DNA from: Lachnospiraceae bacterium
Lineage (GTDB): Bacteria; Bacillota; Clostridia; Lachnospirales; Lachnospiraceae
Assembly: GCA_910575155.1 (NCBI GenBank)
Contig: CAJTDX010000007.1
Coordinates: forward strand, 1 to 64,000
DNA: 64,000 bases
Direction of reading: 5' to 3'
The position numbers were made by a program, and so were the translations under genes. Below are positions 61,096-64,000 of the stretch, in pieces. Under the pieces are notes generated by a model. It searched no databases, was not told the DNA's origin, and worked only from the letters and a program-made list of their open reading frames with translations. The first letter of the stretch is position 1. Each line of letters opens with the position of its first letter.

Positions 61096-62184
61096 TTGAA
61101 AAAAACAGCCACAAAAGATTTGCTTGCCGGTATGGTTACAGCCATGCCTGTATACAGCAAAAGCGGGCAGATGATCCTTCCTGTCAATACCCTTCTGACC
61201 ACACAGCAGATTTCCCGCCTGGAGTTCTACGGCATTGAATGGGTACATATTCAGGAAGATGCAAAAGAAGCTTCCAACACAGACGCCGCGGCACAGGAAG
61301 AATTTGTCACTTATTCTCAAAAAGTTCGTAAGAGCAGACAATTCCATGCTTTTAAGGTCGATTACACGAACAAAACCCAGGTTCTGACCTCTTCCATCAA
61401 TGATCTTATTACCCAGAACACAGCCGTGGATTCCAAAAGCCTGATTCAACAGGTCAGCAGCCTTTACAGTAATCATCTGACCTCGCTCTCCGTATTTGAC
61501 ATGCTGCACAATATGCGCCAGATTGACGACTCTACTTTTGCACACAGTATCAATGTGGCCCTGATTGCCCGTATGCTGGGAGAATGGCTCCATTTACCGG
61601 AAGAAGATCTGGACGTACTTACCCTGGCCGGCCTTCTCCACGACATTGGAAAATGTATTATTGACGATAAGATCCTTACAAAACCAGGCAGCTTAACGAC
61701 AGAAGAATATGATGAAATCAAACGTCATCCGGCAGAAGGAGCGAAACTCTTAAGCGCGCAGCAGCTTGACGTCCGCATCAAAGAAGCAGCATTAATGCAT
61801 CATGAACGCTGCGACGGCAGCGGCTATCCTTCCGGACTGCGGGGAGCGGAAATCTCTGATTTTGCCAAAATCATTTCCATCGCCGACGTCTATGACGCCA
61901 TGACTTCCAACCGCTGCTACCGCAAAGGTCTATGTCCCTTTGAAGTGATTGCTACTTTTGAGCGGGAAGGTCTTGAAAAATATGAAGCGGAATTTATTCT
62001 GACTTTCCTGACCCATATTATTGACACTTATATGGGTAACTCTGTATTGCTGAATAACGGCTCCGTCGGCAATATCCTCATGATCAATAACCAGAGACTC
62101 TCCCGTCCGCTGCTGCGTCTCACTTCAGATGAATATATTGATCTTGGAAAGCACCCTGAACTTTATATTCAGGCAATTATTTAA
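61096..62184 (+). CDS. HD-GYP domain protein, probable c-di-GMP phosphodiesterase
   Basis: A 362-residue protein. Residues 1-130 have no clear domain, though the segment at 7-52 (LLAGMVTAMPVY...) resembles the DUF3391-like N-terminus of some HD-GYP proteins. The HD-GYP domain (about 135-330) has the metal ligands H182-D183 in LLHDIGK, the HHERCDGSGYPSGLRG signature (235-250), and DVYDAMTSNRCYR. It probably hydrolyses cyclic di-GMP and so opposes motor braking by the YcgR-like protein. It starts with TTG, with AAGGGGG eight bases upstream. It is divergent from acpP. Confidence 0.9.
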   Translation: MKKTATKDLLAGMVTAMPVYSKSGQMILPVNTLLTTQQISRLEFYGIEWVHIQEDAKEASNTDAAAQEEFVTYSQKVRKSRQFHAFKVDYTNKTQVLTSSINDLITQNTAVDSKSLIQQVSSLYSNHLTSLSVFDMLHNMRQIDDSTFAHSINVALIARMLGEWLHLPEEDLDVLTLAGLLHDIGKCIIDDKILTKPGSLTTEEYDEIKRHPAEGAKLLSAQQLDVRIKEAALMHHERCDGSGYPSGLRGAEISDFAKIISIADVYDAMTSNRCYRKGLCPFEVIATFEREGLEKYEAEFILTFLTHIIDTYMGNSVLLNNGSVGNILMINNQRLSRPLLRLTSDEYIDLGKHPELYIQAII

Positions 62185-62210
62185 TATGTAGAAAGAATGA
62201 GGTAATTTTT

Positions 62211-62555
62211 ATGAGTGACAATCCCAATACCAGCCCTCTGAGCGACATGGATGAAGACGATATGGAAGATGTGCGTGTCACCTTAACCATGGATGATGAT
62301 TCTGAGGTAGAATGCAGAATTCTCACAATTTTCGATTTAGACGACCATGATTATATTGTTTTGCTTCCTCTGGACAGCGAAGGCGAGGATAACGAAGAAG
62401 GCGAAGTATTTATTTACCGTTATTTTGAAGATTCAGAAGGAAATCCCAACCTTGAGGATATTAACAGTGAAGAAGAATATGAAGCGGTGGCAGACCGCTT
62501 TGAAGAACTCTTAGACGAGGCGGAATGGGACGCTTTGCTGGATGATGATGAATGA
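62211..62555 (+). CDS. DUF1292 domain-containing protein
   Basis: A 114-residue, very acidic protein. The block VRVTLTMDDDSEVECRILTIF, then YIVLLPLDSEGEDNEEGEVFIYRY matches DUF1292 (Bacillus YrzB). Its role is unknown. GAGGT lies seven bases before the ATG. It lies 26 bases after the HD-GYP gene and is probably co-transcribed. Confidence 0.88.
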   Translation: MSDNPNTSPLSDMDEDDMEDVRVTLTMDDDSEVECRILTIFDLDDHDYIVLLPLDSEGEDNEEGEVFIYRYFEDSEGNPNLEDINSEEEYEAVADRFEELLDEAEWDALLDDDE

Positions 62556-62593
62556 TACCAACCGTCCTCTTTGACAGTGTTCTGAACTCTGTA

Positions 62594-62717
62594 TAAATGA
62601 AAGTATTGCACCGGCAGTTGATTGACGTACCAATACCTGCTCAGACATCTGACAACACGGAATATAAATTTCAGGCATATTACCTGATTCTGATCGTCGG
62701 CGCAATACTTTCTATTT
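62594..62717. repeat. Inverted repeat flanking an 80-base spacer, possible small element or bidirectional terminator
   Basis: GAAAGTATTGC (62599-62609) is repeated in inverse orientation at 62702-62712, and the match extends inward to 15 of 17 bases with partial outward similarity (AAAT). It fills the gap between the convergent DUF1292 and helicase genes. A 74-codon frame on the plus strand spans it but runs into the helicase gene and is judged not real. Confidence 0.45.
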
Positions 62718-62742
62718 GGGCTTTTACAAATAAATCTGAACT

Positions 62743-64000
62743 TCAGCCGGATGTCCCCTGCATTTCCGATATAAATCTGGAAACCTCCAGCTCTCTTCCA
62801 TTGAACTTTTTCACACTGTGAACATGCAATCGCTCTTTGGCACGGGTGATTCCCACATAGAACATTCTCCGTTCTTCCTGCAGATCTGCATCCAGAAGGG
62901 CTTTTTTATACGGCATCAATTCCTCATTGACATCCAAAATATGTACAATCGGATATTCCAGCCCTTTGGCGCTGTGGAGCGTAGCAAGGGAAACACAGTC
63001 TGTCAGCGTTTCCTGACGGCGTTTCTGTTCCAACAGCTCTTTGGTATACTCCTCCATATGAGAAAACCACGCCTCATAACTGGAAAACGCCTGCGCATCG
63101 TCCTGCAGTTCATCCAGCACCTCCAACAGATTATCCTGACTGATTCTGCGGTAATCTGCATATTCCTTAAGAAAATTCTCATATCCAATGCCCATGCGGA
63201 TATAATTCAGGGCCGCATAAGGCGAAAGACGGCTCAGTACCCGTAAGTCGGCCTCTAATTGCTCAATCCGTTCTGCAACCCAGTGCTGCTTCTTATCATA
63301 AAAATAATCCGCCCACACGTCAAACGCCACATCAGACTCTTCGAGACTCTCCCTGGTAATATAGCGGTTGGGACGATTCATAATCTTCAAAAGATCCTGA
63401 CGGCTGCGGCTTCCGAGAGCCAGACGAATGTATGTCAGCAGATCTCTGGTAATCCAATGTTCATAGAGATTGGGAATGTTATCCCTGGTACGGAAAGGAA
63501 TGTTGTACGCCATAAGCTGGGACATAAAGTATCTGGGCTGGGTATTGGTGCGGAACAAAACGGCAATGTCATTATAAGACGCTCCCTGCCGGCAGGATTT
63601 TAAAATATGCTCTATAATCGCTTTGCCTTCTTCCTGCTGTCCATTCCAGAGATGATAAAAAACCCGCCGCTGATTCCCCTCCGCTTTTACTTCTTTCTCC
63701 TGCCTGGCATGTATGATCTTATCAAACCGCTCGGAATTATGGGAAATCAACCGCAGCGACGCTTCCACAATCTCTTTGTGAGAACGGTAATTCACATCCA
63801 GAAGTACTCTTTTTGCCTCAGGATAAGCCTTCTCAAAACCCAGCATCAGCTCCGGCTTCGCACCCCGAAACCGATAAATGGACTGGTCGTCATCTCCTAC
63901 GGCAAACAGGTTATTCTCCGGCAGGGCAAGCATTCTCATAATCGCAAACTGGACACTGTTGATATCCTGAAATTCATCAATCAATATATAGCGGAATTTG
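62743..64000 (-). CDS. UvrD/PcrA-family ATP-dependent DNA helicase (5' part outside window)
   Basis: The last 420 or so residues of a superfamily 1A helicase. The frame stays open to the window end (preceding codons read FRYILIDEFQD), so the start and the Walker A motif lie outside. Visible motifs are DEFQDINSVQF (II), GDDDQSIYRFRGA (III), VNYRSHKEIV (IV), TLHSAKGLEYPIVHI (V) and YVGITRAKERLHV (VI). The chain ends soon after motif VI without the long PcrA tail, as in shorter clostridial UvrD-like proteins. A role in DNA repair is inferred from the family. Confidence 0.9.
   Translation of the reverse strand, partial: KFRYILIDEFQDINSVQFAIMRMLALPENNLFAVGDDDQSIYRFRGAKPELMLGFEKAYPEAKRVLLDVNYRSHKEIVEASLRLISHNSERFDKIIHARQEKEVKAEGNQRRVFYHLWNGQQEEGKAIIEHILKSCRQGASYNDIAVLFRTNTQPRYFMSQLMAYNIPFRTRDNIPNLYEHWITRDLLTYIRLALGSRSRQDLLKIMNRPNRYITRESLEESDVAFDVWADYFYDKKQHWVAERIEQLEADLRVLSRLSPYAALNYIRMGIGYENFLKEYADYRRISQDNLLEVLDELQDDAQAFSSYEAWFSHMEEYTKELLEQKRRQETLTDCVSLATLHSAKGLEYPIVHILDVNEELMPYKKALLDADLQEERRMFYVGITRAKERLHVHSVKKFNGRELEVSRFISEMQGTSG

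Noticed and set aside
62597-62821. Plus-strand frame of 74 codons after DUF1292
   Set aside because: One hydrophobic stretch but no ribosome binding site, and its last third overlaps the helicase coding region.

Overview
The window looks like a chromosomal segment of a motile, probably spore-forming Firmicute of the Clostridia, most likely Lachnospiraceae. The evidence is low-GC DNA with strong AGGAGG ribosome binding sites, CodY, a SigK-type sigma factor, FabK (enoyl-ACP reductase II) instead of FabI, a fused AccD-AccA protein, a bacillus/clostridium-type CheC/CheD/FliY chemotaxis set, and small DUF4250, DUF5662 and DUF1292 proteins typical of this group. This family assignment is inferred from gene content, not from a database search.

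Layout. (1) 1-1740: an accessory edge with hairpins, a lone Mrr-like nuclease gene with its own promoter, and a C/G-rich intergenic stretch with a G-quadruplex motif. (2) 1744-3720: rpsB-tsf with its own promoter and a structured leader. (3) 3722-38619: a roughly 35-kb motility and chemotaxis supercluster, all on the minus strand. In transcription order: flgB-flgC-fliE-fliF-fliG-fliH-fliI-fliJ-(MotE-like)-fliK-flgD-(FlgN-type operon protein TIGR02530)-flgE-flbD-motA-motB-fliL-fliM-fliY-cheY-fliO-fliP-fliQ-fliR-flhB-flhA-flhF-flhG-ycgR-like-cheB-cheA-cheW-cheC-cheD-small membrane protein-fliA-fapA-like-three poorly known genes. It builds the basal body, export gate, hook, stator and switch, and ends with the sigma factor that would turn on late genes (flagellin, flgM, fliD, fliS and cheR are not here). 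(4) 39028-45783: codY, then topA-dprA-comM and sigK. (5) 45977-47398: DUF4250, DUF5662 and TraX-like genes, the last one translationally coupled to a GlgX-like protein (47395-49344) that has lost key catalytic residues. (6) 49736-51433: a transmembrane chemoreceptor on the plus strand. (7) 51523-60949: a complete type II fatty acid synthesis elongation operon (acpP-fabK-fabD-fabG-fabF-accB-fabZ-accC-accDA plus a second FabK-like flavoprotein) behind a strong promoter whose -10 box lies inside a perfect FabT-like palindrome. (8) 61096-64000: an HD-GYP protein, a DUF1292 protein, and the 3' part of a UvrD/PcrA-family helicase cut by the window end.

Most of the window is standard core machinery. 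The observations most worth a second look are the GlgX-like probable pseudoenzyme coupled to a TraX-type membrane protein, the cluster of TTTTGTAT half-sites around the flgB promoter, a surface-protein-like helical module on FlgD, the lone Mrr-like nuclease with its G-quadruplex neighbour, the FabT-like operator in front of acpP, and the structured rpsB leader. I did not find a convincing wholly new multi-gene system. No tRNA, rRNA, CRISPR array or complete insertion sequence was seen.
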